Source: Dyella sedimenti
GTDB taxonomy: Bacteria > Pseudomonadota > Gammaproteobacteria > Xanthomonadales > Rhodanobacteraceae
DNA: 64,000 bases
Assembly (NCBI RefSeq): GCF_022760995.1
Contig: NZ_JAKWJO010000013.1
Location: forward strand, 1 to 64,000
Reading direction: 5' to 3'
Under the pieces are notes generated by a model. It was not told the origin of the DNA and did not search any database. It saw only the letters and a program-made list of their open reading frames with translations. The number at the start of each line of letters is the position of its first letter. Within the stretch, counting starts at the first letter, position 1. The translations under genes and the position numbers were made by a program. This document shows positions 16,321-25,041 of the stretch, one piece after another.

Positions 16321-18011
16321 GCCAGCACCTCCGCGGGAATCCGTCGCGGCTCGGCGCCGAGCACGCCGGTACGCACCAGGAAATCGCCAAAATGCTCGCC
16401 CTGCCCGCGCTCCGCCGCGTAGCGGGCGAACAAGGGATCGAGCGTCTCGAGGATGGCCGCCTCGTCGATGTTCTCGCGATAGGTCCGGTTGAGCCGCTGG
16501 CCGCGGAAATCCGCGCCCAGGCGCAGGTCGTAGCGTCCCGGGCCGCGTCCGACCAGGGCGATCTCGCCCAGGTACGGCCGCGAGCAGCCGTTCGGGCAGC
16601 CGGACAGGCGCAGCAGGATCGGCGCGTCGCCGAGGCCATGCTGGTCCAGCAGGGCTTCCAATCGCGGCAGCAGCTCGGGCAGGTAACGCTCGCTCTCGGC
16701 CATGGCCAGGCCGCAGGTGGGCAAGGCCACGCAGGCCACCGCGTGTCGGCGGATGCCGCTGTGCGTGCGATAGCCGTCCAGGCCGTGCGCGGCGACGATG
16801 GCGTCGATGCGCGCGCGCTGCTCCGCCGCCACGTTGGCGACGATCACGTTCTGGTTGCAGGTCAGGCGGAAATCGCCCTCGTGCACGCGGGCCAGCTCGC
16901 GCAGGCCGCTCAGCCAGCGGCGCTCGCCAACGTCGGCCAGCCGGCCCGACTCGATCTGCAGGGTGAGGTGCCAGTAGCCGTCGCCGCCCTCGATCCAGCC
17001 ATAGCGGTCGCCGTTGTGGTCGAAGCGATAGGGGCGCTCAGGCGCAAGCGCAAAACCCAGCCGCGATTCCACCTCGGCCTTGAAGACATCGAGCCCGCGA
17101 TGGTCGATGGTGTATTTCAGCCGCGCATGCTTGCGTTCGCTGCGATTGCCCCAGTCGCGCTGCACCGCCACCACGGTTTCGGCCAGCGCCAGCAAGTGTT
17201 CCGGCGCCACGAAGCCGATCACGCTGCCCAGGCGGGGATAGGTGGTGGGATCGCCGTGGGTGGCGCCCATGCCGCCGCCCACCGCCACGTTGAAACCTTG
17301 CAGTTCGCCCTGCTCGATGATGGCGACCAGGCCCAGGTCCTGCGCGAACACATCCACGTCGTTGAGTGGCGGGATGGCCAGCCCGATCTTGAACTTGCGC
17401 GGCAGGTAGGTGGTGCCATACAGCGGCTCCTCCTTGGGCTCGCCCACCAGCGGCTCGCCGTCCAGCCAGATCTCGTGGTAGGCGTGCGTGCGCGGCGACA
17501 GCGCCTCGGAAAGACGGGTCGCCCAGGCATAAGCCTGCGCATGGGCGGCGGATTCCACCGGGTTGGGCGTGCTCACCACGTTGCGCACCACATCGCCGCA
17601 GGCGGCAATGGTGGTGGCCAGCGCCTCGTGGATGGCCGCGATGGTGGGCTTGAGCCGGCGCTTGATGATGCCGTGCCACTGGAAGGTCTGGCGCGTGGTG
17701 ATGCGCAGGGTACCGTTGGCATACTCGCGGGCCAGGCGATCGAATACCAGCCACTGCGCCGGCGTCACCACGCCGGCAGGCAATCGGGCGCGCAGCATGA
17801 AGGCATACGCCGGCTCCAGCTTCTGCCGGCGGCGTTCCTCGCGCAGGTCGCGGTCGTCCTGCAGGTAGCTGCCATGGAATTTCAGCAACTTGTTGTCGTC
17901 GTCGCTGATCGCTCCGGTAACGGGATCGCGCAGGCCCTCGGCGATGGTGCCGCGCAGATAGCGACTGTTGGCCTTGATGCGCTCGAAGTCGGAAGGCGGC
18001 GGAGTGCTCAT
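16317..18011 (-). CDS. cysI: Sulfite reductase hemoprotein beta subunit
   Basis: 564 residues, started at 18011 (MSTPPSDFERIKANSRYLRG). Six-electron reduction of sulfite to sulfide. The siroheme/4Fe-4S ligand set C-X5-C (ACVALPTCG, about residue 424) and C-X3-C (SGCPNGCS, about 468) is intact. The sulfite-binding arginines in the motif around RLTCNQNV are present. It lies 1 nt after the cysJ stop and overlaps cysH by 4 nt, giving a tight cysJIH operon. Confidence 0.96.
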   Translation of the reverse strand: MSTPPPSDFERIKANSRYLRGTIAEGLRDPVTGAISDDDNKLLKFHGSYLQDDRDLREERRRQKLEPAYAFMLRARLPAGVVTPAQWLVFDRLAREYANGTLRITTRQTFQWHGIIKRRLKPTIAAIHEALATTIAACGDVVRNVVSTPNPVESAAHAQAYAWATRLSEALSPRTHAYHEIWLDGEPLVGEPKEEPLYGTTYLPRKFKIGLAIPPLNDVDVFAQDLGLVAIIEQGELQGFNVAVGGGMGATHGDPTTYPRLGSVIGFVAPEHLLALAETVVAVQRDWGNRSERKHARLKYTIDHRGLDVFKAEVESRLGFALAPERPYRFDHNGDRYGWIEGGDGYWHLTLQIESGRLADVGERRWLSGLRELARVHEGDFRLTCNQNVIVANVAAEQRARIDAIVAAHGLDGYRTHSGIRRHAVACVALPTCGLAMAESERYLPELLPRLEALLDQHGLGDAPILLRLSGCPNGCSRPYLGEIALVGRGPGRYDLRLGADFRGQRLNRTYRENIDEAAILETLDPLFARYAAERGQGEHFGDFLVRTGVLGAEPRRIPAEVLA

Positions 18012-18012
18012 G

Positions 18013-19812
18013 TCAGTACACGTCGCGGGCGTAGCGGCCCTGTTGCAGGAGATCGGACAGCCATTCCCTGGCCCCCTCGGGCGTATGCCCGCCGTGCGCC
18101 ACCGCCACGTCGACCAGCGCCGCATGCACGTCCTTGGCCATATGGGTGGCATCGCCGCAGACGTAGAGATGGGCGCCTTCGCGCAGCCAGGCGTAGAGTT
18201 CGCGCCCCTGCTCGCGCAGCCGCTGCTGCACGTAAACCCTGGCGTCGTCGTCGCGCGAGAACGCCAGGTCCAGGCGATGCAGCGAGCCATCCCGCAGCGC
18301 GGCCTGCCATTCGACCTGGTAGAGGAAGTCACTACCGAAATGGCGATTGCCGAAGAACAGCCAGTTGCGCCCGCGCGCGCCGGCCTCGCGGCGCTCCTGC
18401 ACGAAGGCGCGGAACGGCGCCACGCCGGTGCCCGGCCCGATCATGATGATGTCGCGCGCGTCGTCCTTGGGCAGCCGGAAGCGCTCGTTCGCCTCGATGA
18501 ATACCGGCAGCCGCCGCTCATCGCCCGCCTCGGCGATGAACGAGGACGCCGCGCCCCAATGGCGTTCGCCATGCCCGAGGTAATCCACCACGGCCACGGC
18601 GAGGTGCACTTCGTCGCCCACGGCCTTCTGGCTTGAGGCGATGGAATAGAGCCTGGGCGTCTGCGGCCGCAGCGTGGTCACCAGTTCCCCGGCGGTCCAG
18701 GCCACCGGATGACGCTGCCACAGGTCGAGCGGCTGGTCGCTGGCCAGCACGGCGGCCAGCGACGCGGACTGCTCCGGACGCAGCAGTTGCGCCAGCGCCG
18801 AATCGCGGCTGGCCGTCGCCAGCGCGGCGATCAAGGGCCGGCTGAGCCGGGTCAGCTCGCGTTCATGCGACAGCCAGCGGCGCAACGGCAGCTCCCGCCC
18901 GTCGTGGCGCACGATCTCATCGCCATCCAGGTGCAGCAGCGACAGCCATTGCTCCACCAGCGCGGGCGGGTTCTCCGGCCACACGCCGACCGCGTCACCC
19001 GGCTCGTAGCGCAGTCCCGAGCCTTCCAGCGACAATTCCACATGGCGGATATCGCGGCCGGCATCGCGCGCTACGATGGACTGGTTCTCCAGCACGGCCG
19101 CCGCGTAGGGATGCTCCCGACTGAACGCCACTCGGCTGGGCACCGGCTGCAGGTTGGCGACGCGCGCGGTGGGCGACGGATTGCCCAGCGCCTGCCGCGC
19201 CTGCTCCAGCGCCTGCCCGCTCCATGGCGCGGCGACCGCATCGACGTCCACGTCGGCCTCGCCCAGGGGCGCCAGCCGCGTACCGCCCAGCTCGGCCAGG
19301 CGCGCATCGAGCTGCCGGCCGATCGCGCAGAACTGCGGGTAGCTCGAATCGCCCAGGCCCAGCACGGCGTAGCGCAGGCCCGGCAGCCTCGGCGCACGCT
19401 TGCCCAGCACGAACTCGACCAGGCCGCGCGCGTCGTCCGGCGGCTCGGCGTCGCCCTGCGTGCTGATCACCACGATGAGATGGGTTTCCTTGGCCAGCTC
19501 GCGCTGCGGGTAGGCATCGGCGCGCACCAGGCGCGCTGCCAGGCCGGCCGCTTCGGCGCGCGCGTGCAACTGGGCGGCGATGCGCTTGGCCTGGCCGGTC
19601 TGGCTGCCGTAGAGAATGGTCAGTCGCTCGCCCGGCGCGGCGGATGGCGCCGGAACGGCGCCGCGCTGCACCTGCTCGGCGCGGGCGGCGCTCCAGGCGG
19701 CGATCCAGTAGAGCTCCGCCGGCCCCAGCCCGTCGACCAAGCGCTCCAGCGCCGACAACCGCTCGCGGTCCACGCCTGCCAATCCGGTTTCCGTTGCCGC
19801 GACCGCGCTCAC
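18013..19812 (-). CDS. cysJ: Sulfite reductase flavoprotein alpha subunit
   Basis: 599 residues, the same length as E. coli CysJ. It uses a GTG start at 19812 (MSAVAATETGLAGVD). The N-terminal FMN flavodoxin domain (LTILYGSQTGQAKRIA, about 62) is followed by an FAD/NADPH reductase domain with RLYSIASSQ (about 385), GPGTGVAPFRAF (about 455) and the terminal YARDVY. It passes electrons from NADPH to CysI. It is the first gene of the cysJIH-(sat-cysC) run. The 206-bp divergent gap to roxA should hold its promoter; a TGACGCCAGGTCA palindrome-like patch lies near 19860-19873. Confidence 0.96.
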   Translation of the reverse strand: MSAVAATETGLAGVDRERLSALERLVDGLGPAELYWIAAWSAARAEQVQRGAVPAPSAAPGERLTILYGSQTGQAKRIAAQLHARAEAAGLAARLVRADAYPQRELAKETHLIVVISTQGDAEPPDDARGLVEFVLGKRAPRLPGLRYAVLGLGDSSYPQFCAIGRQLDARLAELGGTRLAPLGEADVDVDAVAAPWSGQALEQARQALGNPSPTARVANLQPVPSRVAFSREHPYAAAVLENQSIVARDAGRDIRHVELSLEGSGLRYEPGDAVGVWPENPPALVEQWLSLLHLDGDEIVRHDGRELPLRRWLSHERELTRLSRPLIAALATASRDSALAQLLRPEQSASLAAVLASDQPLDLWQRHPVAWTAGELVTTLRPQTPRLYSIASSQKAVGDEVHLAVAVVDYLGHGERHWGAASSFIAEAGDERRLPVFIEANERFRLPKDDARDIIMIGPGTGVAPFRAFVQERREAGARGRNWLFFGNRHFGSDFLYQVEWQAALRDGSLHRLDLAFSRDDDARVYVQQRLREQGRELYAWLREGAHLYVCGDATHMAKDVHAALVDVAVAHGGHTPEGAREWLSDLLQQGRYARDVY

Positions 19813-20006
19813 ATCGACTTCCTATGGACGTCCATACCCCTGGACCTCCAAAGCTAGTCATGACGCCAGGTCATGTGAAAGGACGTGTTGGCATAACCAC
19901 ATGTCCGCCGGCTTATTTTCGGCGCTGCGCGGCTCCGTGCCCCAGAATGCTCCGGGCCAGCCGAACGCACTGACCGCGATCAAGCGGGGCCGCCGCCGCG
20001 TTCGCT

Positions 20007-20012
20007 TAGAAT
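20007..20012 (+). promoter_or_regulatory. Putative -10 box (TAGAAT) of roxA, suggesting a leaderless message
   Basis: TAGAAT ends only 6 nt before the roxA ATG at 20019. If used, transcription would begin at or next to the A of the start codon. No clear -35 box or Shine-Dalgarno sequence is seen. Confidence 0.4.
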
Positions 20013-20018
20013 GGGCGG

Positions 20019-21212
20019 ATGACTACCTCCCGCCCCCTCCCCATCGAAGTCCGCGGCAGCGCCCGCCAGCCCCTGGGCATGAGCCCGGCCCAGTTTCTGC
20101 GCGACTACTGGCACAAGCGCCCGCTGCTGATCCGCCAGGCCTTCCCCGGCTTCCAGCCCCCGATCCAGCCGGATGACCTGGCCGGCCTGGCGCTGGAGGA
20201 AACCGCCCTGTCGCGCCTGATCGTCCACGACGAGGCGCGTGAGCGCTGGAAAGTGAAGGCCGGCCCGCTGACCGAGAAGGACTTCGCCGGCACGCCCGAC
20301 CGCAACTGGACCCTGCTGGTACAGGACGTGGACAAGTGGGACGCCGACGTGGCGGCCCTGCTGAAGGACTTCACCTTCCTGCCCAGCTGGCGGCTGGACG
20401 ACATCATGATCTCCTACGCCGAGCCGGGTGGCGGCGTCGGCCCGCATGTGGACCAGTATGACGTGTTCCTGCTGCAGGCCATCGGCCAGCGCCACTGGGC
20501 GATCAGCGATGACCCGGACGCGCCGAAGGATTTCCGCCCGGACGTGGAGCTCAAGCAGCTCCGGCACTTCGAGCCCACCCATGAGTGGCTGCTCGAACCG
20601 GGCGACATGCTCTACCTGCCGCCCGACGTGCCGCACGACGGCGTGGCCTTCGGCGGCCCCTGCATGACCATCTCGGTGGGCATGCGCGCACCGTCGCGGG
20701 CCGAGCTGGTCGGCGACCTGGCCGATTACCTGGCCGAGCGCCTGCCGGACGAACTGCGCTACAGCGACCCGGATCTCGCCCCAGCCAAGGCCATCGGCGA
20801 GATCGACCGCGCGGCGCTGGCCCGCGTGCGCCAGTCCGTGCCCTTCGCCGCCGGCCTGGACGACGCCACCCTGGTCGACTGGTTCGGCCGCTTCATTACC
20901 CGCTACCGCAGCGCCCAGCAGCCGGTGCCGCCCACCAAGGCACTGACCGGCGCGGCCCTGCTCAAGCAGATCGAGGGCGGCGCCCGCCTGCTCCGGCACC
21001 CCTGGGCGCGGATGGCCTGGGCCAAGGCCCGGAGAGGCGCTACCCTGTTCGTCAACGGGCAGGCCTACCCCGCCGCGGCCGAGCTGGCCGCACGGATCTG
21101 CCGCGAACGAGAGCTGGCGCCCGGCGGGAAGATCCCAGCCGCCGAACTCACGCTGCTGCTGGCCCTGGTCAACGACGGACACCTGGTGGTGCGCAAACCG
21201 CGACGGCGATGA
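20019..21212 (+). CDS. roxA: Ribosomal protein uL16 arginine hydroxylase (YcfD/RoxA), JmjC-type cupin
   Basis: 397 residues (E. coli YcfD is 373). A 2-oxoglutarate and Fe(II)-dependent oxygenase that hydroxylates an arginine of ribosomal protein L16. The N-terminal LRDYWHKRPLLIRQAF, the iron-binding HXD in GPHVDQYDVFLLQ (about residue 143), and the later histidine in LPPDVPHDGVAFGG (about 205) are all present. A C-terminal winged-helix-like region follows. Assignment by family motifs is firm. The stop overlaps the next start (ATGA). Confidence 0.92.
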   Translation: MTTSRPLPIEVRGSARQPLGMSPAQFLRDYWHKRPLLIRQAFPGFQPPIQPDDLAGLALEETALSRLIVHDEARERWKVKAGPLTEKDFAGTPDRNWTLLVQDVDKWDADVAALLKDFTFLPSWRLDDIMISYAEPGGGVGPHVDQYDVFLLQAIGQRHWAISDDPDAPKDFRPDVELKQLRHFEPTHEWLLEPGDMLYLPPDVPHDGVAFGGPCMTISVGMRAPSRAELVGDLADYLAERLPDELRYSDPDLAPAKAIGEIDRAALARVRQSVPFAAGLDDATLVDWFGRFITRYRSAQQPVPPTKALTGAALLKQIEGGARLLRHPWARMAWAKARRGATLFVNGQAYPAAAELAARICRERELAPGGKIPAAELTLLLALVNDGHLVVRKPRRR

Positions 21213-21703
21213 ACGAATCCAGGCCCCCCATCCTTCCCGCCGCCACCCGCGGCGAACTGACCGACAGCCGCCTGCAACTGCTGGCCGGGGCCCGTCATCG
21301 CGTCGACATCTACCAGCCCTGCCTGGACGCGGACAGCTACCAGGGCGAGGACGAACTGGCCGAGCTGCGTCGGCTGGCCACTTCCGGGCGCGGGGCGCAG
21401 GTGCGCCTGCTGCTGCATGATCCGGCGGCCGCCCTGCGCGATGGCCATCGCCTGATCGCGCTGTCCCAGCGCCTGCCCAGCGCCATCCAGGTGCGCACAC
21501 CGGTCGAGGACACCGACCTGGCCTATGCGTCCAGCTACCTGCTCACCGACCAGGGCGGCTACCTGTTCCAACCGGAGGCCACCCGGCCCGGCGGGCGCGG
21601 ATCCCTTTGCGACCGCGCCGCGCAGGCGCCGCTGCTGCAGCACTTCAATGAAGTATGGGAGCGCTCGGCACCGGCCACGGTGCTGCAGGCCCTCCATCTC
21701 TAG
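21209..21703 (+). CDS. Conserved hypothetical protein (DUF7931-like)
   Basis: 164 residues, started at the ATG that overlaps the roxA stop. It contains LLAGARHRVDIYQPCLD, a central VRLLLHDPAAALRDGHRLIAL, and a C-terminal HFNEVWERS, a pattern I associate with DUF7931 proteins, which look like a half phospholipase-D fold without the HKD motif. The first 20 or so residues are Pro/Arg-rich. Translational coupling to roxA suggests shared expression; function is unknown. The gap after it (21704-21990) has GC-rich hairpins and the sucA promoter. Confidence 0.75.
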   Translation: MNESRPPILPAATRGELTDSRLQLLAGARHRVDIYQPCLDADSYQGEDELAELRRLATSGRGAQVRLLLHDPAAALRDGHRLIALSQRLPSAIQVRTPVEDTDLAYASSYLLTDQGGYLFQPEATRPGGRGSLCDRAAQAPLLQHFNEVWERSAPATVLQALHL

Positions 21704-21886
21704 GGGAGCCGGCCGCGGGGGCCGGCCATCCCTAGCCGCGGGCTGAACGAGCGGTGCGGGATGGCCTGTCATCGTTCCGCCACCATTCCCTGGCTTTCCC
21801 GCGGAAAAAGCCGGTCTACGACGATAGTCGGTACCCCCGGGCTCGAAATACTCGCCATCGCCCCCATTTCCGGTGAGCGTTTTGGG

Positions 21887-21917
21887 TTGCCGCGCCGCAG
21901 CACCCCAAGGCTATAAT
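21887..21917 (+). promoter_or_regulatory. Promoter of sucAB-lpd
   Basis: A perfect TATAAT at 21912-21917 is preceded by TTGCCG at 21887-21892, with a long 19-bp spacer. It lies about 75 bp before the sucA GTG. The -10 stands out in otherwise GC-rich DNA. Confidence 0.6.
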
Positions 21918-21990
21918 TAACGGGATTTTTCCCAGCCACCGGCCAACCCCGGCCGGCGGCTGCAAGCCTCCCTTCCTCACCGGTGGTGAC

Positions 21991-24834
21991 GTGAGCACAA
22001 ATCTGATCCGCGAGTTCTTCGAATCCTCCCAACTCGCCGGCGGCAACGCCGATTACGTCGAACAGCTCTATGAATCCTGGTTGGCAGACCCGTCGTCGGT
22101 CTCCGCCGACTGGAACAGATACTTCGGAACCTTCAGAGGCCGCGAAGCGGGGGACGTCCCCCACTCCGCGGCCATTGCGCGTATAGAGGCCGCACAAAAG
22201 CAGCGCCACAACGGCGTCGCCGTAGCCGGACCGGTGGACGATGCCCATGCCCGCAAGCAGGCCGGCGTGCTGCGCATCCTTACCGCCTACCGCTCGCGCG
22301 GCCACCTCGCGGCCAATCTCGACCCGCTCGGCCTGGCCGAGAAGTTGCCCGCGCCGGACCTGGAACCCGCCTTCCACGGCCTCTCCGATGCCGACCTGGA
22401 CACCGAGTTCGACTGCGGCAACTTCGCCGGCGGTGGCCTGCGCATGAAGCTTCGCGACCTGCTCGCCCGACTCAAGAAGGTGTACACCCACACCCTTGGC
22501 GTCGAGTTCATGCACATCAGCAACCATGAACAGCGCAACTGGATCTACACCCGCCTGGAGCAGGCCAACGGCGACGCCGGCCTGGACGCCGCGGGCAAGA
22601 AGCGCGTGCTGGCCGAGCTGACCGCGGCCGAGGGCCTGGAGCGCTACCTGCACACCAAGTACGTGGGCCAGAAGCGCTTCTCGCTGGAAGGCGGCGACAG
22701 CCTGATCCCGATGGTGGACGACGTAGTGCGCGCCGCCGGCGACAACGGCATCAAGGAAGTGGTGATCGGCATGGCCCACCGCGGCCGCCTCAACGTGCTG
22801 GTCAACATCCTGGGCAAGCCGCCGCGCACCCTGTTCAACGAGTTCGAAGGCAAGTTCGACCATCCGGACGATCCGGCGCACTCGGGCGACGTGAAGTACC
22901 ACATGGGCTTCTCCGCCGACGTCAAGACGCCGAACGGCGGCACCCACGTGGCGCTGGCGTTCAACCCGTCGCACCTGGAGATCGTCAACCCGGTGGTGGC
23001 CGGCTCGGTGCACGCGCGCCAGACCCGCCGCCGCGACACCGAGCGCAAGCAGTCGATGGCGGTGATCGTGCACGGCGACGCCGCACTGGCCGGCCAAGGC
23101 GTGAACATGGAACTGTTCAACATGTCCCAGGCCCGCGGCTTCAAGATCGGCGGCAGCCTGCACATCGTGGTGAACAACCAGGTGGGCTTCACCACCTCCA
23201 ACCCGCAGGACGCCCGCTCCACGCTGTACTGCACCGACATCGCCAAGATGGTCAACGCGCCGGTGTTCCACGTGAACGGCGACGATCCGGAAGCGGTGAT
23301 CCAGGCCACCCGCCTGGCCTACGAGTTCCGCAAGCAGTTCCGCAAGGACGTGATGATCGACCTGGTGTGCTACCGCCGCCACGGCCACAACGAGGCCGAC
23401 GAGCCGGCGGCCACCCAGCCGGTGATGTACCAGATCATCCGCAAGCGCCCGACCACCCGCGACCTGTACGCGCAGCAACTGGTGAAGGAAGGCGTGATCG
23501 CCGACGGCGACGGGCAGAAGCTGCTCGACGACTACCGCAACCGCCTCGAGGCCGGCGAGCCGATGACCGAGCTCACCACCGCCCTGATCAAGGACATCGA
23601 GGTGGACTGGGACAAGTACATCGGCGGCAAGCTGTCCACCCCGGCCGACACCGGCTACCCGAAGCAGCGCCTGGTCGAGCTGGCCAACCAGATCCTCACG
23701 TTCCCGAAGGACCTGACCCTGCAGTCGCGCGTGGCCAAGATCTACGAGGACCGCGCCAAGATGGCCGCCGGCGAGCTGCCGGGCGACTGGGGCTTCGCCG
23801 AGAACCTGGCCTACGCCTCGCTCATCGACCAGGGCTACAATCTTCGCCTGGTCGGCCAGGACTGCGGCCGCGGCACGTTCTTCCACCGCCATGCCGTGCT
23901 GCACGACCAGAAGACCGGCTACACCTATATGCCGCTGGCCACCGTGCGCGAGGGCGCCGACGTCGAGGTGATCGACTCGCTGCTCAGCGAGGAGGCCGTG
24001 ATGGCCTTCGAGTACGGCAGCGCCACCACCGATCCCTACACCCTGCATATCTGGGAAGGCCAGTTCGGCGACTTCGCCAACGGCGCCCAGGTAGTGATCG
24101 ACCAGTTCATCAGCTCGGGCGAGGCCAAGTGGAACCGCCTGTGCGGCCTGGCGCTGTTCCTGCCCCACGGCTACGAAGGCCAGGGTCCGGAGCACTCCTC
24201 GGCCCGCCTGGAGCGCTTCCTGCAGCTGTGCGCGCTGGACAACATGCAGGTCTGCGTGCCCACCACGCCGGCCCAGGCCTTCCACATGATCCGCCGCCAG
24301 ATGGTGCGCCCGACCCGCAAGCCGCTGGTGGTGATGACGCCCAAGTCGCTGCTGCGCCACAAGCTGGCCGTGTCGTCCCTGGACGAGCTGGCCAGCGGCA
24401 GCTTTCAATTGGTGATCCCGGAGCATCGCGAACTGGCCGCCAAGAAGGTCAAGCGCGTGGTGCTGTGCTCGGGCAAGGTCTACTACGACCTGCTGGAAGA
24501 GGCCGAGAAGCGCGGCCTGGCCGACGTGGCCATCGTGCGCGTGGAGCAACTCTATCCGTTCCCGCGCCCGCAGGTCACGGCGGAACTGGAGAAGTACCCG
24601 GCCGCCAAGGAAGTGATCTGGTGCCAGGAAGAGCCCATGAACCAGGGCGCATGGTTCCAGATCCGCCACCACCTGCAGGCCTGCGTGGGCAGCAAGCAGA
24701 GCCTCTCGTACGCCGGCCGCGCCCGCTCGCCGGCCCCGGCCGCCGGCCACCTCAATACCCATGTCGCCGAACAGGCGGCATTGGTCGAGCAGGCCTTGGT
24801 CGCACCGATCGGCCCCGACCACTCGGCGGAATAG
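21991..24834 (+). CDS. sucA: 2-oxoglutarate dehydrogenase E1 component
   Basis: 947 residues (E. coli 933). Thiamine-diphosphate enzyme that decarboxylates 2-oxoglutarate and loads succinyl on the lipoyl group of SucB. The GTG start gives MSTNLIREFFESSQLAGGN. Key segments are GMAHRGRLNVLVN (about 256), the ThDP-binding run from HVNGDDPEAV to CYRRHGHNEADEP (about 429-470), and the C-terminal VRVEQLYPFP (about 850). First gene of the operon with sucB and lpd; three tandem palindromic repeats separate it from sucB. Confidence 0.97.
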   Translation: MSTNLIREFFESSQLAGGNADYVEQLYESWLADPSSVSADWNRYFGTFRGREAGDVPHSAAIARIEAAQKQRHNGVAVAGPVDDAHARKQAGVLRILTAYRSRGHLAANLDPLGLAEKLPAPDLEPAFHGLSDADLDTEFDCGNFAGGGLRMKLRDLLARLKKVYTHTLGVEFMHISNHEQRNWIYTRLEQANGDAGLDAAGKKRVLAELTAAEGLERYLHTKYVGQKRFSLEGGDSLIPMVDDVVRAAGDNGIKEVVIGMAHRGRLNVLVNILGKPPRTLFNEFEGKFDHPDDPAHSGDVKYHMGFSADVKTPNGGTHVALAFNPSHLEIVNPVVAGSVHARQTRRRDTERKQSMAVIVHGDAALAGQGVNMELFNMSQARGFKIGGSLHIVVNNQVGFTTSNPQDARSTLYCTDIAKMVNAPVFHVNGDDPEAVIQATRLAYEFRKQFRKDVMIDLVCYRRHGHNEADEPAATQPVMYQIIRKRPTTRDLYAQQLVKEGVIADGDGQKLLDDYRNRLEAGEPMTELTTALIKDIEVDWDKYIGGKLSTPADTGYPKQRLVELANQILTFPKDLTLQSRVAKIYEDRAKMAAGELPGDWGFAENLAYASLIDQGYNLRLVGQDCGRGTFFHRHAVLHDQKTGYTYMPLATVREGADVEVIDSLLSEEAVMAFEYGSATTDPYTLHIWEGQFGDFANGAQVVIDQFISSGEAKWNRLCGLALFLPHGYEGQGPEHSSARLERFLQLCALDNMQVCVPTTPAQAFHMIRRQMVRPTRKPLVVMTPKSLLRHKLAVSSLDELASGSFQLVIPEHRELAAKKVKRVVLCSGKVYYDLLEEAEKRGLADVAIVRVEQLYPFPRPQVTAELEKYPAAKEVIWCQEEPMNQGAWFQIRHHLQACVGSKQSLSYAGRARSPAPAAGHLNTHVAEQAALVEQALVAPIGPDHSAE

Positions 24835-24845
24835 TTTTATCGGAA

Positions 24846-25026
24846 AAGTGCGGCCATGGATGGCCGCTTTTTGACTTTAGCGTTCACGGATGAACGCACT
24901 GAATTTGAGAAGTGCGGCCATGGATAGCCGCTTTTGGCTTTCGCGCTCACGGATGAACGCACTAAATTTGAGAAGTGCGTCCATGGATGGCCGCTTTTGA
25001 CCTTAGCGTTCAGGGATGAACGCACT
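24846..25026. repeat. Three tandem copies of a 63/64-bp paired-palindrome repeat between sucA and sucB
   Basis: Units begin AAGTGCGGCC-like at 24846, 24910 and 24973. Each has two palindromes: GCGGCCATGGATGGCCGC (first copy 24850-24867) and GCGTTCACGGATGAACGC (first copy 24880-24897), joined by a T-rich linker. Copies 2 and 3 have a few changes, mostly in one arm. The last copy ends 15 bp before the sucB ATG. A related single unit is at 41296-41347. Confidence 0.9.
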
Positions 25027-25041
25027 CATCAAAGGATATTT

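Noticed and set aside
21769..24822. A 1017-codon open frame on the minus strand opposite sucA
   Set aside because: Antisense to a certain gene; composition (His, Val, Gly, Leu, Gln) is the usual shadow of GC-rich codons, and no start signal is seen.
24846..25026. Possible CRISPR array between sucA and sucB
   Set aside because: The units are adjacent and similar over their whole length; there are no unique spacers and no cas genes.
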